A DNA stretch of 64,000 nt from Macrobrachium rosenbergii (GCF_040412425.1 NC_089792.1:19612289-19676288); one strand, 5' to 3'; shown: positions 38,201-53,591, counted from the stretch's first letter. Notes: generated by a model from the letters alone, not told the origin. Made by a program: numbers and translations.

Positions 38201-39908
38201 TATCTCTGCCGGGCACAGTGATATGAGAACAAGATGGTAGGTTTACAGCTATGCTGTGCATAACAGCAGTGTCTGTTCTCACAGATTTAATGAAGACAGG
38301 TATATTCGTTATTGGCTGGCTGTCAGATAAACCCTCGGGTCATAATTAAACAAACAATAAAGTAAACGACCCTTTAATCTGGAACTTGAATCCGGTCTCA
38401 CTTTGCGTTACATGTAATTAAGTGGAACGTTAAACCCTTGTCACTTGATCATCATTATGATTATTGCTGTTGTTGACCGACACGTGTGAGGTTCATAATA
38501 ATGCATTTTTGCCGATTTGAAGTCTCATTCTTGTATACCACTTAAAAAACCTCATGGAAAGCTGCCTTTTACCTTGTTTTTAGCTATGATAATAAACTCT
38601 TAGTTTATGTTACTTTTTATTTCCTTTAATACTGAAGAAATGAGACAGTATTGAACAGATGACAGCTACCTGTTGTAATTCTTTAATAATTGTTTCTGTG
38701 TCATAGTTGTTCCTTTTCCCTGCCAAGCAATATAGAAAACAAATATATATTGCCAAAGGTGTCATTTTCAATTTCAGATAACATTTCGACTTTTGGACTC
38801 CCTCTAACAAATATTTTTGTTGTATTAACTTAATTTTACGTAATGTGGACTTAAAAGACATTGGTTTTGAGTGGCCACCAAAAAATAGTAAGTGGGTCTG
38901 CCCACTCTTTTCCGCAGTACGTCATTTTTTTTCTTCCCTTGTTTACAACCTGTTAAACCCGCAACCTCCGCCCTACACAATTCACTTGAGCAAGGGGGTC
39001 TGTCTATTCGGCGCCATCCGAGCTTGATAAATATGACATCAGGTGCTTATAGAGAAGCGAGTTATGTGGGAACGTACAGTTCTGTCCTGCTATTCAGTGA
39101 CTTTAATTTGTTTTGATTTTCGTGGTTGGTCTGTTTTGCTTCTATAGGTAAATCTGGATTTAATCATGTACTGTAATATTGTCTAAGTATTGATCTAACG
39201 TAGACCGGATGTTATTCCTTGTCTTATTGTTCTGTATGAGCTGATTCCCTCTTGAACTGGTCTTATGATTAACAGTTTTTTCTTCTTGACGATCCAGAGT
39301 CCAGGGAGACTACTATCGACTTAAAAAAAGCCACTGCATAAAAAAGTTATAGTTCTTTTCAAAAGGTGCTTAGGTAAGCTCCTAACTTGTGGAAGTAAAA
39401 TCTCGTTCTCTGATATTATTCCGAGATCTTCTCCCTCTATCACTTTCAAATGAATAAATTAGCTTAGAATAGTGGTATAATTTTCTATGTAGATTATGTA
39501 AGCTTTAAACGGTATTAACACATATTACTCTGCTACAATACCTCTTAGTACTTGTGCTGCGTCTTCGGCTGCTAATATTCCCATGTTTGTGGGAAAAATC
39601 AATAACAATAATATTAATATGAAACCTGTCTGTACCCAGTGATATTGTCCATGAAATGTGAAAGAACGAAATGTCAAAGGGATTCGAAGTATTGAGCCGT
39701 TTCTTTTGTTTTTGCTCTTTCGCACTGGATGAATGGAAAGAAGGATGAAAAGGAAAAAGGAAATCGAGGTCCTTTAAGGTCAGGGACCAAAGGCGGATGG
39801 ATGTTACACATGAAGAGGCCGGAACAGGCAGCGTCGTATAAAATTCTTTTGTTAGCATATGAATGCTCATAGACTGACAGTACATTGCACTCAAGTAACA
39901 TTTTATGC

Positions 39909-39915
<7 letters not shown>
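35250..39915. other. Unannotated AT-rich sequence
   Basis: About 4.7 kb without a recognisable gene. It holds a TTAGGTCAGGTTAGG-like stretch at 37749-37779, poly-A and poly-T runs, and a GC-richer patch at 38890-39030 with overlapping plus-strand frames of 60 and 74 codons that show no domain. The 129-codon minus frame at 39505-39894 likewise shows none. Confidence 0.5.
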
Positions 39916-40160
<245 letters not shown>

Positions 40161-40335
40161 AGACTGAGTGTTTGCATATACAGAGAAATTACACATGTAT
40201 ACACATATACAGTGTGCGTATGTAAAAGCAAAAACGCATACAAAGGGAATCAAATATATAACAGTAAATGCATCTGACCCTTGCTAACAACCCCAAAAGG
40301 CATAGGCTAGAAACGTTTCTTTATTAACGTATCTT

Positions 40336-40445
40336 TATGAGACACAGATGAAAAGGTTAATCCCAAAAGAACAAGAATACCAGATGGTCAATTGTCGATA
40401 AAAACAGAAAGATAATCCGGGATTTAGTCACAAACTCAAACCATT
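40336..40445 (+). repeat. Dispersed repeat, copy 1
   Basis: Starts GAGACACAGATGAAAAGG and runs through CAGATGGTCAATTGTCGATA and GATAATCC. Partial copy of the family also present at 40766, 41090 and, inverted, 41137. Confidence 0.7.
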
Positions 40446-40494
40446 GTAACTATAAAAGCCACAAAATTATAAAATTAGATGGTTAATATAATAA

Positions 40495-40720
40495 ATATAT
40501 AATATAAAATATATATATACTAAAGCTATATATCATATATATATATATATATATATAAACATATATAACTGAAAACTATTTTGCTTATATTTATCAACGA
40601 CGTTTTCAATGTATGTATGTATAAACAAACCAAGACTATGTATGTATTATTTGTTGATAAAACAAGTATGTATGTATGTATGTATGTAAAGATGTATGTA
40701 TGTATGATGTATGCTGTAAA
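40495..40720. repeat. TA and TATG microsatellites
   Basis: Short TA runs at 40495-40557, then scattered (TATG)n blocks at 40612-40705, strongest at 40666-40688. Confidence 0.85.
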
Positions 40721-40765
40721 AATCACAGCAGATGCACGTGATTCTTCAGTCCAGTTTGTCCATAA

Positions 40766-41006
40766 TAATCCCACAGGAAAATGAAAGGCAGCCAAAACAT
40801 CTGTAGAGAGTAATAAAAATTCTCATAAAGATGTTTCTGTTTAGTAAATTCCATCGTCTGGGATAGAATAAATGAGACACAGATGAAAAAAGGTTACAAA
40901 CGAAACAAAAGAACAAGAATACTGTGAGATGGTCAATTGTCAAATGGTAAAAAACAGAAAGATAATCCTGGAGGAAGCAAGACAAGTAGTCACAGACTAA
41001 AACCAA
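40766..41006 (+). repeat. Dispersed repeat, copy 2 (longest)
   Basis: Starts CCCACAGGAAAATGAAAGGC, continues through CCATCGTCTGGGATAG, AATGAGACACAGATGAAAAA and GATGGTCAATTGTCAAATGG, and ends near CACAGACTAAAACC. No coding sequence is recognised. Part of an untranslated region or terminal repeat of a larger element is possible. Confidence 0.75.
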
Positions 41007-41089
41007 AACCTAATCTACAAAAAATAATGAAAGTTGTTTAAATCCATACAAAATCCAAAAAAATTGTTGATAAAATAAATAATTAGTAT

Positions 41090-41141
41090 TCAGATGGTTA
41101 ATTGACAAGGGATAAAAAAAAAAGTTTGGACTAATCCTGGA
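41090..41141 (+). repeat. Dispersed repeat, copy 3 (short)
   Basis: TCAGATGGTTAATTGACAAG through ACTAATCCTGGA repeats the 3' half of copies 1 and 2. It runs directly into the inverted copy 4, so the junction is a small palindrome. Confidence 0.65.
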
Positions 41142-41310
41142 TTATTTTCTGTTTATTACCCTTGACAATTGACCATCTGGTATTCTGTTCTTTTGTTTAC
41201 TTTGTAACCTTCTTTTCATCTGTGTCTCATTTGTGCCCAGACGATGCGTTAATAAACGTGAAAAAGCGCTTGGTACTGAACTTCTGCCTGTCATTTTCTT
41301 GTGGGATTCG

Positions 41311-41311
<1 letters not shown>
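41137..41311 (-). repeat. Dispersed repeat, copy 4 (inverted)
   Basis: The reverse complement of copy 2: TTGACAATTGACCATCTGGT, TCATCTGTGTCTCATTTGTG, CCAGACGATGCGTTAATAAA. It ends at GGGATTCGC, directly against the TA array at 41316. Confidence 0.75.
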
Positions 41312-41315
<4 letters not shown>

Positions 41316-41379
<64 letters not shown>

Positions 41380-41380
41380 A

Positions 41381-41431
<51 letters not shown>

Positions 41432-41448
41432 ATGTGTATGTTTGTGTG
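41316..41448. repeat. (TA)n then (GT)n microsatellite
   Basis: TA array (41316-41372) passing into GT-rich repeats (41373-41448). The left edge coincides with the end of a dispersed repeat. Confidence 0.95.
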
Positions 41449-41461
41449 TGTATAGTACACT

Positions 41462-41665
41462 TAGGAAATAACCAACACCCAGTAGGAATCATAATTGATA
41501 AGTGTTTCTTCGCTGACCTGCTTTAGAAACAACGATGGACGGTGTCTATGACCACCCGGCTGTAAAGGGAGATTTATAAATTTATATTGATTATGCTGTA
41601 CGTATGCCGGTTGGGTTCTGGGTTTGTGCTTAGAACCTACTTCAGCCTATCTCCGCCACGATTTT
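41462..41665 (-). mobile_element. tRNA-headed SINE, copy with B box deleted
   Basis: Aligns with 41700-41935 in the same orientation. Minus-strand landmarks are GGCGGAGATAGG, CCGGGTGGTCATAG and AAACACTTATCAATTAT. Where the neighbour has a B box, this copy reads AGGTCAGCGAAG, so about 15 bases including the promoter box are missing. Confidence 0.6.
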
Positions 41666-41699
41666 AAGCCACAAATATCGTTTAAAATCGAATTCACTA

Positions 41700-41935
41700 T
41701 ACATGGAGAATAACTTACATCCAAGTGGAATAATAATTGATAAGTGCTTCTGCTCCAGCGAGGATTCGAACCATGGCCTGGTTTAGAAGCAACAATAGAC
41801 AATAACTCTGACCACCCAGCTATGAATAGAGACATAAGTTAATATCGACGCTGCTGCACATATACCAGTCGAATTCAGGTTTCGTATTTAGAATCGATGT
41901 GATACTATCTCCACCATGGTTAGTCAGGTGTTACA
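41700..41935 (-). mobile_element. tRNA-headed SINE, copy with consensus B box
   Basis: On the minus strand GGTGGTCAGAGTTATTG (A-box side) lies some 35 bases before ATGGTTCGAATCCTCG, which contains the exact B-box consensus GGTTCGAATCC. The body GAAGCACTTATCAATTATTA follows. About 110 bases of related sequence precede the head in both copies, so the repeat unit is longer than a simple tRNA-body SINE. Confidence 0.6.
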
Positions 41936-41939
41936 AACT

Positions 41940-43885
41940 TAACAATCAGGGTTCTTATGTTCTGGTTTTCTGTTTTCATTTTATTTGTAGTATTTAGGCT
42001 ATACTTAGTATCCGCATATGCCTGGTGCTTGAGGGGGACCATTTTTTTTTAATTTTGTGTATCCAGTAATTGAGTAAATCCATGGAGGATTATTTGGGTA
42101 AAATTACTGAAAGATACCAGTAGCGCACAGTTCCTGGATGACTAAGGCCAATGGCCTCCGTTGCTAGACATCCAGAAGTGAAGCCAAAGAGACAGAGCAC
42201 TCATTGCCTTATCCTTATCCATCGTCCCACTGCCAATGATTTCTGGTGGTCATCCTGAGCCAGGCCACAATTTCCGAGTATGGATCTTCTCTCTATCTAA
42301 TGGGGTGTCATCCTACTAGACGACAGATGTTCGGCCCTGACTTCAGTGTATAATAAATCCAGCAGCTCACTAAGAGGCAGGGACACAACTATCTTTAGAT
42401 ATTTATAAAAGACACCCAAGTTACCACAAGTTTATCATTATAGTTTATTGACAGTTTTGTTTATGATTGGTCGATGTTTAGCTTTGTAAGTTCTTTTGTT
42501 GAGAATTATGATTATTTATTTGGAATGGCATACCTTACCGGTCATCGTCATAATTCTTAATTGTTAATTCATCAGACGATAAGATATCCCTTCAAGATAG
42601 ATATTCCGATTAATTTATTTAAAATGATGCTACAAATTCCTGTGATTTCCTTCTGACTTTTTCTAGCCGCTGGCGAATGTGGATGTTGACTTTAATATGA
42701 AGGAAATTCCAACCCATGGAATTTCAATTACATTTTGGCGTTTCCAATATGATACATTTTTTATCGTTATGTAATGGGTTTCTTTGCGGAAGTCTCGGTT
42801 TACATCTTTTATTTATTCTTTAAATTTTATTATGGAAAAATATTTATTTATTTATTTGTTTCTGTTGAATTCATTTCTCGCTATAATTTTTCCATTGTAT
42901 CCCGTTGCTAAAACCAATACATAATACCCGTTGCTAGAATAAATCTTAATTTAATTTATTAAACTCTTATTGTTCATCCAGCAGCATGTACCTTCTTTTT
43001 ACCGTTTTTGTTATTATTCCTCGTCATCGACTAGATTATTAATAACTCTACAAATAGAATATGTTAATTTTCCATTTTCTTCCTCCCCGAGTTGCAACTA
43101 AAAGTCAGCGAAAGTATTTAAAGATTATCAATCACCGTTGTGAAGTTCATTCCCAGGATTTTATTTAAATTTGCGAGCCCTGGCGAGAGTGGGAGGCTGC
43201 TGACTGATTAATGACCTTCTTTTTCTCGTTAAATTAATTTTCCGTTCTTCTATCCGTTTTCCTTCGGAACTTGCGCTCTAACGAAGCATTTCGATCCTTT
43301 ATTTATACGCAGAACGCACTAAGATACTAACGGACCCGTTTTTGCATATCTCTTTGAAAATCTTGAATTTTTTTTTTTAACTTTTCCAATTATCGGTAAG
43401 CATTCTGTGGATGAGGTTGGCTAGTACCAAGCCCTTCCTAATCACTGAAATAACCTACCACATTTGACTAACTATCAGGTACATAATTCACTGCTCAGAT
43501 CAATTGATTACGGTCTGTGCTCATACTCTGATTATGCCATTTTGTTTTGGAAACAGGGTGACTGTAAGTTTATCCAGTAGCAAGAGAGACTTTCAGTGGT
43601 AAGAACATAGCAGCATGTAAAACAAAAAACCTGTTCATACTATTGTAATCATTCAAAGATACTCCTCATCTCCTTGAGAACTTTAAACATAATGTAGCAT
43701 TTAAGAAAAAAACATTTTTACAGAATTCTTCCCGACAATACTAAAGGATGTAAATATAAAATCTTTAATGTCATGTGACAGTTTTTATATTAGTAAAACT
43801 AGAAAACTATTAGAAAAGGGAGTAGATCCGTAAAAATTGTTTGAGATGTGCAGAGGAGAAACGGTACAGTTTTGTTTAAATCTAA
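41940..43885. other. Unannotated sequence
   Basis: About 1.9 kb. The patch 42090-42380 is GC-richer and may belong to another repeat, but I cannot place it. There is no gene. Confidence 0.5.
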
Positions 43886-43887
43886 TT

Positions 43888-44283
43888 AAAACAAGCATAA
43901 AATGCGCCGAAGTTTCTTCTGCGCAATCGAGTGTTCTGTACAGCGTATAATCAAGGCCACCGAAAATAGATACATCTTTCGGTGGATCTTGGTATAATGC
44001 TGTATTAGCCGCGTCCTGTGAAACTTTAACCACGGCCCGGTGGTGGCCTGGCCTATATCGTCGCCAGAAGCAGGATTATGGCTAACTTTAACCTTAAATA
44101 AAATTAAAACTACTGAGGCTAGAGGGCTGCAATTTGGCATATTTGATGATTGGAGGGTGGATAATCAACATGAAAATTTGCAGCCTCAGTACTCAGTAGT
44201 TTTTAAGATCTCAGGGCGGACAGACAAAGTGCGGACGGACAGACAAAGCCGGCACAACAGTTTTCTTTTCAGAAAACTAATTA
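43888..44283 (+). repeat. Hairpin dispersed repeat, copy A
   Basis: Starts with a stem close to GCGCCGAAG-TTT-CTTCTGCGC (43904-43924, one mismatch) and ends AGTTTTCTTTTCAGAAAACT. Between them, 44108-44207 is a larger palindrome: ACTACTGAGGCTAGAGGGCT pairs with text ending CAGTACTCAGTAGT. A near copy lies inverted at 58505-58850. I recall this family from many caridean shrimp cDNA ends. No protein is encoded, so it is non-autonomous, and its mover is unknown. Confidence 0.85.
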
Positions 44284-44289
44284 TCTTGC

Positions 44290-45453
44290 TATCAACAGGA
44301 CAGAAACTTATAATGTGTTAGAAAGAAATATCGAAGCCTTAAACACAGATGGAAATAACAAAGGGAAAGTCAACATGCCGCTGTAAACATGCAGACGTAA
44401 ATGAACATAAATTGAAAAATAAATATCAGAAAATCAACCAGCAATCTTTAATTTCATAACGAAAACATATATATACTGTAGATATTGGGCCATCCAGTAA
44501 CATCCATATCGGTCTATCACATTCCATTTCGAGAGCAAGACTTGAGACTAATGTGACGTCACTTTCTCGATCGCAGACATAGTTTCGCTTCCTGGCCATT
44601 AATGTAGATTAAATCAAACGTCGAGTTAATGTCACTGTAGCTTTGGCCTTTAGTCGGATGAAGGGCGGCTGGCTCTGTGGTTACTACATTCCACCTTGTA
44701 TGGAGAAAGATAGGCTGAGAGAGCTTTGGCATCAAATATTGCGATTTTCACGTTAAAGATACGTTATAAAGGGTGCTGTATATCATGCTGGGCCTAGAAT
44801 AGAAAAATATAAAATATACTTATGATAGAAAAATATAAAGTATATTTTCAGTTTGCTTTAGAGAATACTAAAGTACGCTTCGTCTGTTATGTAAATTGAG
44901 GAAGACAGAAAGCGTCAACTTTAGCATTTCAGTTATGTAACACTTGTCGAATGAAAGAATAGACACGACGTCCATTTTCTGTTATTTTACTGGGTTGTTG
45001 ATTTTTTTCCAAAAACTTGATTCACATGTATAAAAATGCTCTCTCTACCTCTTTTTTTTTCTCTGGCCTTGTAGGGCAATGGGTAGTAAGTTCAGTTCGC
45101 GGTTCACAAATCCGTCGACGATTGATTGCAAGGTACGTAACTTTACAGCTACTAGGGTCACTGACGCCGAAACCAGACAAAAAAAGTAATGATGTGCGCT
45201 TGTTCACTATCAGTCAGAATGTCTCTGTCGTTCTGTCAAGTGCCTGGTTGTACGTCGATGTCTGGGTCGCAGCAGGGGAAGAAATGGAGTGAAGAGAATG
45301 GTGTGATCATCCCTTTGTCAAAATGTACATCATTTGATTGAAAACGGAAAGCCTCCATTTGGTAATCGTCATCCTAACTGCGAAAATCATTGCTAAGGTT
45401 TACAAGATATTTGTTCTCCAAACCTGTAAACGTTATAAAATGGAGTTTGGCAT

Positions 45454-45455
<2 letters not shown>
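44290..45455. other. Unannotated sequence
   Basis: No gene recognised. GCGGTTCACAAATCCG at about 45098-45113 looks faintly like a tRNA B box, but no A box is convincing. Confidence 0.5.

Positions 45456-45456
<1 letters not shown>

Positions 45457-45500
<44 letters not shown>
45457..45500. repeat. (CT)n microsatellite
   Basis: Perfect CT array. A shorter one lies at 46112-46134 and a poly-T at 46211-46227. Confidence 0.97.
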
Positions 45501-45503
<3 letters not shown>

Positions 45504-46909
45504 CATACTTGCAAAGTATTAAGGAATGGTATTGCTTTACCTTAAAATTCTTCTAGTCTTCCGTTTGCCTCTATACGAAAAACTCCTAGTCAATTAATAA
45601 AAGTGGAGAGATATTCGAAGTTTTGGTCTTACCCAGAGTGTAATTACCGAGGATGGAAGGTGAAAGGGATTCATGGGGTTCCTGATTGCTAATTAGTGGC
45701 TCATAATACCCAGGTCCTCTCACCCGTCGTCTGAAGAGCCTTCTTTAGCCTTAGGTTTAACAAGACGTAGGATGTTGAAAGGATCACTGGTTTTGGCTGG
45801 GTTGGGTATCGGTATCAGAGATAGAAACAAGTGTGCTTTTTAGTCATGAACGTGCAGGTGGTTTTATAATCTCAAATGAGCTAACAGATGTTGGTAATAA
45901 TTGTTTCTTAAACTGCTGTCGGAGGGAAAGCTAATGAAACATCGATGGCATTCACGATTGAAATAAAATACGTAATTGAAAGTATGTTTGTCGTCGGTAG
46001 CTTAAATGAAATAAGATTCTTTTATTAACAAATTCATATCGCAAAACAACAGTGATATTGAAATCTGAAATTGCTTGTACAATTATTTTCCTGACTTTTT
46101 TTTCACAAAATCTCTCTCTCTCTCTCTCTCTCTCATTTAATGCAAGTCATCGCATATTGAACTATTTATGTACTGTAACTTTAAAGGGTGGCTCACTCCG
46201 ATAATACGCAATTTTTTTTTTTTTTTTGCATATCTGTTTTTGATAAGTTGATATAAAAATTCGGCTAGAATGTTGTTTTATCAAGTCTTAAAAAAAATAC
46301 ACGTGCACCTCTCAGTACGAACAGAATTCACACTTCATGTACCTCCGTATGGTTTTTATACACTTCATGTCTAATGGTTAAGACTTACGTCAGTAGTAAT
46401 AGTACAGTCAGGACAGACCGGTATGGGCATCTTTATTATCGATTCGTTTTAACACAGAATTTTCTTTATTCATGTTTTATTAGTATTATTAAATAGTTTA
46501 ATCAAACCACCGATTAGCATTCTTTAGTCTCATAAGGTTGTCTTGAAGGGTTTGTTCTTAACTGATATAACAGATCTAATTAACATTACAATGCTTTAAA
46601 ATTTTAATATTTAGACAAACTAAAAAATTTGAAGATGTTGACAAATTTCTTGATATATTTCCGTTCTCGATATGTGTTGCATATTGAAAAATGGACAGTC
46701 GCTGAATATATGTTTTATTTCCGTTACTTGATATATGTTGTATGTTGAAATTCATTTATTTTGTCTGTGTTTGGGTGTCTGTCACGGGTTAAGGGTTAGA
46801 TTTTTAATTATAACCTTTCTGGGGTGACATAGGGGCCGCGTGCAAAACTTTGTCTGGGTCGTCATTCGGTTCGGATTTCTACAGCGGACAAACATACAAA
46901 CATTCACTT

Positions 46910-46911
<2 letters not shown>

Positions 46912-46999
<88 letters not shown>
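46912..46999. repeat. (TA)n microsatellite
   Basis: TA array of about 75 bp with a TATG break near 46987. The preceding stretch 45500-46910 shows nothing I recognise. Confidence 0.95.
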
Positions 47000-47559
47000 G
47001 TTAGAAAACATGTGTGTAAAAGAATGTATATATATATATCAGAGATATCTTTGTTATTGTGTCCTTCAGTGACTGCTACTCATTTCAAAGCTGTGTATGC
47101 TACTTCCGTCGTCAGGCTTTCTAACTAATGACGGGGATACTTGTTTGGCTTGTTGGTTTCTTTTACACCAAGTCAACTTTGAGCCAGCACGGGCCCCAGC
47201 CCCAAAAGCCAGTGGGGAAGAGGATAAGTGGCGTGATGTAAACCTGTTTGTTGTTTTAGATCAGTTTAGACTTACCCAGTAAGACCTCTTGCTCCTGGAG
47301 CAGCCCGTAGTGAATCCAATTGCAACGTAGTGATTGACCGAAATCTTGGTAGTTAATCCGGTGACCAGATCTTAAGATGTACCACATTCTCTCCATATTT
47401 TCCGTTATCTCAGAGGTTTTGTCATGATTTTCTTGGATTTTTGTCGAAGTATGGGTAATGGTTTCACTACACATATCAACATTCTCCCACTGAATAGTCG
47501 GGTTTGGGTTTTCTTGGGTGCGTAAATTCTACGGATCTGTTTCCCACCGCTGTTTGTTG

Positions 47560-47960
47560 CCTAATCAGGATTTCATTGTTTGTGCTGAAGGTGTCTTTGT
47601 GGCTATGAATAAAGAGAGCCTCTATAGATGTAAGGCGAGAATCATCTGAACCATGATTCAGAATTTTAATATTTTGAATTATTTCTTCTATGCTTGGTCT
47701 TTAAAGTTATTCCAAAGTAATAATAAGGCATTCGATATTATTTTGTTTTTTGAGGATTAATATTAAAGAGGATAAGCCTAAAAATTTAGGAAACGAGATA
47801 TTTGGAATCATTATATCTGTGTAAAGTATAAATATTAAAATTCTTGGAGTAGTAAAACATCATGAATTTCTTTTTACATGCTGCCTTAATCCCACAATGC
47901 CCAGGTGCTTTGAGAACTTCTTTTCTAAATTTCGGTATTGGTCACAGTTGACGGGTTTGA
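47560..47960 (-). pseudogene. Penelope-like element, endonuclease remnant (probable)
   Basis: The minus strand reads NLEKKFSKHLGIVGLRQH (about 47887-47940) and later NIKILNHGSDDSRLTSIEAL, then FIHSHKDTFSTNNEI (about 47570-47675). Together these resemble the 'L..RI..H.GI..R' and 'IL.H......L...EALYI....P..N' steps of the GIY-YIG endonuclease that ends Penelope-like retroelement proteins. The catalytic GIY-YIG start itself is not readable. Stops lie between the two parts. Flanks to 47290 and 48250 may belong to it too. Confidence 0.4.
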
Positions 47961-48370
47961 CTGCCACGTAATTAAATTATGGTTCATTGGTAATTCCACT
48001 TTGTAACAATTGTTTCAGCTGCGGCCGTTCGCAGAATTATGGAGGACAGGAGCTTCTGTCTAATGAAATCCATTAATTTAGGTCAGTTGCCAAATGTAGT
48101 TACACGTTCATCTGGAGCATAGTGTTTAATGCTGTTTTTCATTTTAAAACGAGGTTAGTTATTTCTGTCACTTTGTCAAAATCCTCCCTGCCCAATGTTA
48201 TATTTAAAATCTTGTTATTAGTGGTCAAAATTTATGAATCACCTTTTCCACTCTAATCACTTGTCTGCAAGCGTAACGAATCAAGCGCAAATGAGAATGC
48301 CCATATCTTTTAGATGTAGTCACATGCAGCAGTGTTTCTAGATGAACTGAAAATGTTGCTGTTCAGCTGT

Positions 48371-48373
48371 CGG

Positions 48374-48439
<66 letters not shown>
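48371..48439. repeat. (ATT)n microsatellite
   Basis: Perfect trinucleotide array of about 69 bp, the only long trinucleotide array in the window. Confidence 0.97.
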
Positions 48440-48441
<2 letters not shown>

Positions 48442-49847
48442 CTCATTTTAATGGATCAGATATAACTATTATAGGTTAGTAAAACAGGTTTCAGGTAATT
48501 GATTGAGCATATGTGAACACAAAGAGAAAAACTGAGTCAAGAGAACAGAATCTTAGTAGAATTAGCAACGAATAATAAAAGTCCAGAAACAAATAAAAAA
48601 CTTAGCCTATTATGTGTAGAAATAACTGCAGTTGCTAAATAAAATAAAAAAAGAAATGGCACTTTACCGTATCATTAGTTTCGCCAAGAATGATGCTCAA
48701 GAGTTTTATAACACTCTATAAGATAAAGATAAATTCTGCTGATATGAGGCAGTGTGAAATCGGGGCACCTTAATAGAATATTGTTGCTGAATGTTTTTGA
48801 AATGAATAACTCACAAACTTCAGAGAGATGTATTGTTAAGTAATGAATGATGTTTAGTACCAAAAAATTTTTTTGGGACTCTGTGAGGCTCTTGATTGTT
48901 TCACACCCATTTGTTTCTTGTCTTGTTTTATATTTTTGTTTTATAGTTTATCAATTTACTATATTCTATCATTTACAAATTTGTTGTGTAAATCAGTTGC
49001 CAGCAATTTTGCAGATAATATATCCTTAGGCTGAACAGCCATTGAAATTTCATGTTGAAAAAGTTGTGGTTACACTTCGCTCCTTGAAGGAAGAAATCTG
49101 TGACAAAGCAAATTTGCTAGTGAATTTACTCCAATTACTCGTGATATGTATATGTGTGTGTTTGGGTAGGTGACCGATTTTAAGCGTTAGTATGGGCGTT
49201 CCTCTGAATGAACACAGTGTACGCAAGATGAGTTTGATTACGATGCAACAAAAACTCATTCAGTAAGTAACTACTATAACTACTACATCGCAGAGGCTAG
49301 CTAAGACAAAAAGTATCTTAGCACGACGAAAAGTGTCTCAAGCTGCCAATTCTTCCATATCGTATTAAGGAAACTGTGGAACACAAAGCAGCTGAAAACT
49401 GACGGAATTTTTATTTTTTTGTTTGACTGCTTCTTCTGCGTCATTTATTTGCCTACATTTATTTTTTCTTAGTCTCCAAAAAAGCAAAAAGGAAACATGC
49501 TTAGCCTAATTATTATTCTGTACCTTACAGCACGTGCCGGCGCTTGGACACTCAGTAATCATAGTGACTCCTTTTGATCCAAAATGTTTTATAAAAGATA
49601 CAATAGATGTTAAACCGTTTGACTTCCATTACAGAGAAAAATGGAGGACGGTGTGTTTGTTCACAGGTACCAGTGTCTCAGAGTTCTGCTCAAACAGGAG
49701 TGGAAAGAGAAGAAGTAGTATTTTTATTTTCTTGTCTTCTATCTAATAATGGCCCGTGCACAATGGAAGACATCTATTAAGAGAGACAGAAATGATAACT
49801 TGATTTGTCCTAATGTAGAAGGCAGTAAATTAAGTTAGTTACCTTTG

Positions 49848-49850
<3 letters not shown>
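48440..49850. other. Unannotated AT-rich sequence
   Basis: No gene or repeat recognised. Confidence 0.55.

Positions 49851-49851
<1 letters not shown>

Positions 49852-49892
<41 letters not shown>
49852..49892. repeat. (CT)n microsatellite
   Basis: Perfect CT array of about 40 bp. Confidence 0.97.
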
Positions 49893-49897
<5 letters not shown>

Positions 49898-50173
49898 ATG
49901 TTAAATGAAGTGGAGGTACGAGGTTTATTTCATTTGTTCTGCTGTTTATACCTCTGTCCTCATTTAGAAACGACTCGAGCTACAGAGCAAAAGTGATTTT
50001 GTTTCCTGGTTTGTTTGTCTCTGTCCTTTGTCGAAAAGAGGACCAGTAGGATATATTGGCCAATTCTTATTTTAGTTCCTTGATGAGGTAAAGCAAGTGA
50101 AACGAGGAGGCAAAAGAAAAAGATATATCTTTGTTGACTGCGCTATTTACGTAATAAAGAATCTTTTACATTT

Positions 50174-50178
<5 letters not shown>

Positions 50179-50252
<74 letters not shown>
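50179..50252. repeat. (TA)n microsatellite
   Basis: Two TA runs broken by TTTA near 50217. Confidence 0.95.
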
Positions 50253-50254
<2 letters not shown>

Positions 50255-50256
<2 letters not shown>

Positions 50257-50990
50257 ATCCATGCTTTTATATATATCCACACACAGAATGACCATTAGAT
50301 ATGATTAGCCTCACTAGCATCTGAGCTAAAGAAAACGATGGGCGCTAAAAACTTTACTTAATGTGTTGACATTTAATATAACCGAGTCTGGTTTTCTGAA
50401 GAAAGTTTGGATAAGACGTTTTTCATCAAGAAATAATACACTGTAAGGTCAGTTTTCTTCTGAGAAATACAATTTGCAAACAACATACCCTTTTTCATGT
50501 AGAAAGTTTACCTCGCCTAATATTTAAGTTTTAACTATCTGTACGTTCGTTTGTACAGTTTTAAATCTTAGCACAATTAAGTGTAAAGTTCTGTTCCAAT
50601 GTGCCAGCCTTCTTTAAAATATCTGAATTAGCTGTCACCAGTAAAATTCAACCTTTTGTTTTTGCCTTGCTTGTTCTGTTTGGTATTCATCGCGTGTTTC
50701 TGTAAATCACAAACACACATGTATACACACACATACACATATATATGACCTTATGAACTTTGCACATTCAGTATGTTGCTTGATTTTTTGTGAAGTCTTT
50801 ACATATGTTATGGAGTTTTTTTCCTTTAGTTACCGATTTCGGAGCCTTTCGGCAAACAAATATTTTAGCATTGATTTTAGTAGATATTACATTGGTCTTA
50901 ATGACTGGGGTTCCGATAGAATGAGGGCAGTGCATCACCCTCAGATAAAGTCAGGTTAAATTTCATTACTATCTATCGACTCGAGATATT
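50255..50990. other. Unannotated sequence
   Basis: A few CA/TA repeats near 50712-50746. Nothing else is recognisable. Confidence 0.55.
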
Positions 50991-50991
50991 T

Positions 50992-51138
<147 letters not shown>

Positions 51139-51139
51139 T

Positions 51140-53326
<2,187 letters not shown>

Positions 53327-53591
53327 TCACGCTACTTCGGCAATATCTCCGATGGGGAATTTTTTAAGTGATAAATGGAATGGTACTGATGTGTCTCGAA
53401 CACTCGACACAGTACATTTCCAGCCTCTCCAGTCGATGGTAACTAATGAGCAATCAAGAGATATAAAAGTTAATGCGGAAACTGCTGTGCTTGTTTACCC
53501 ATCGAGAGCCGGGAAATTGTACTTAGCGTCGGCATTAATCCACCTCCACCAGGATATCTAATTGGTACGTTTGGAACACGTAGCTCTTTTT

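Noticed and set aside
45080..45130. Possible tRNA-like GCGGTTCACAAATCC box
   Set aside because: No convincing A box or cloverleaf, and no second copy seen in the window.
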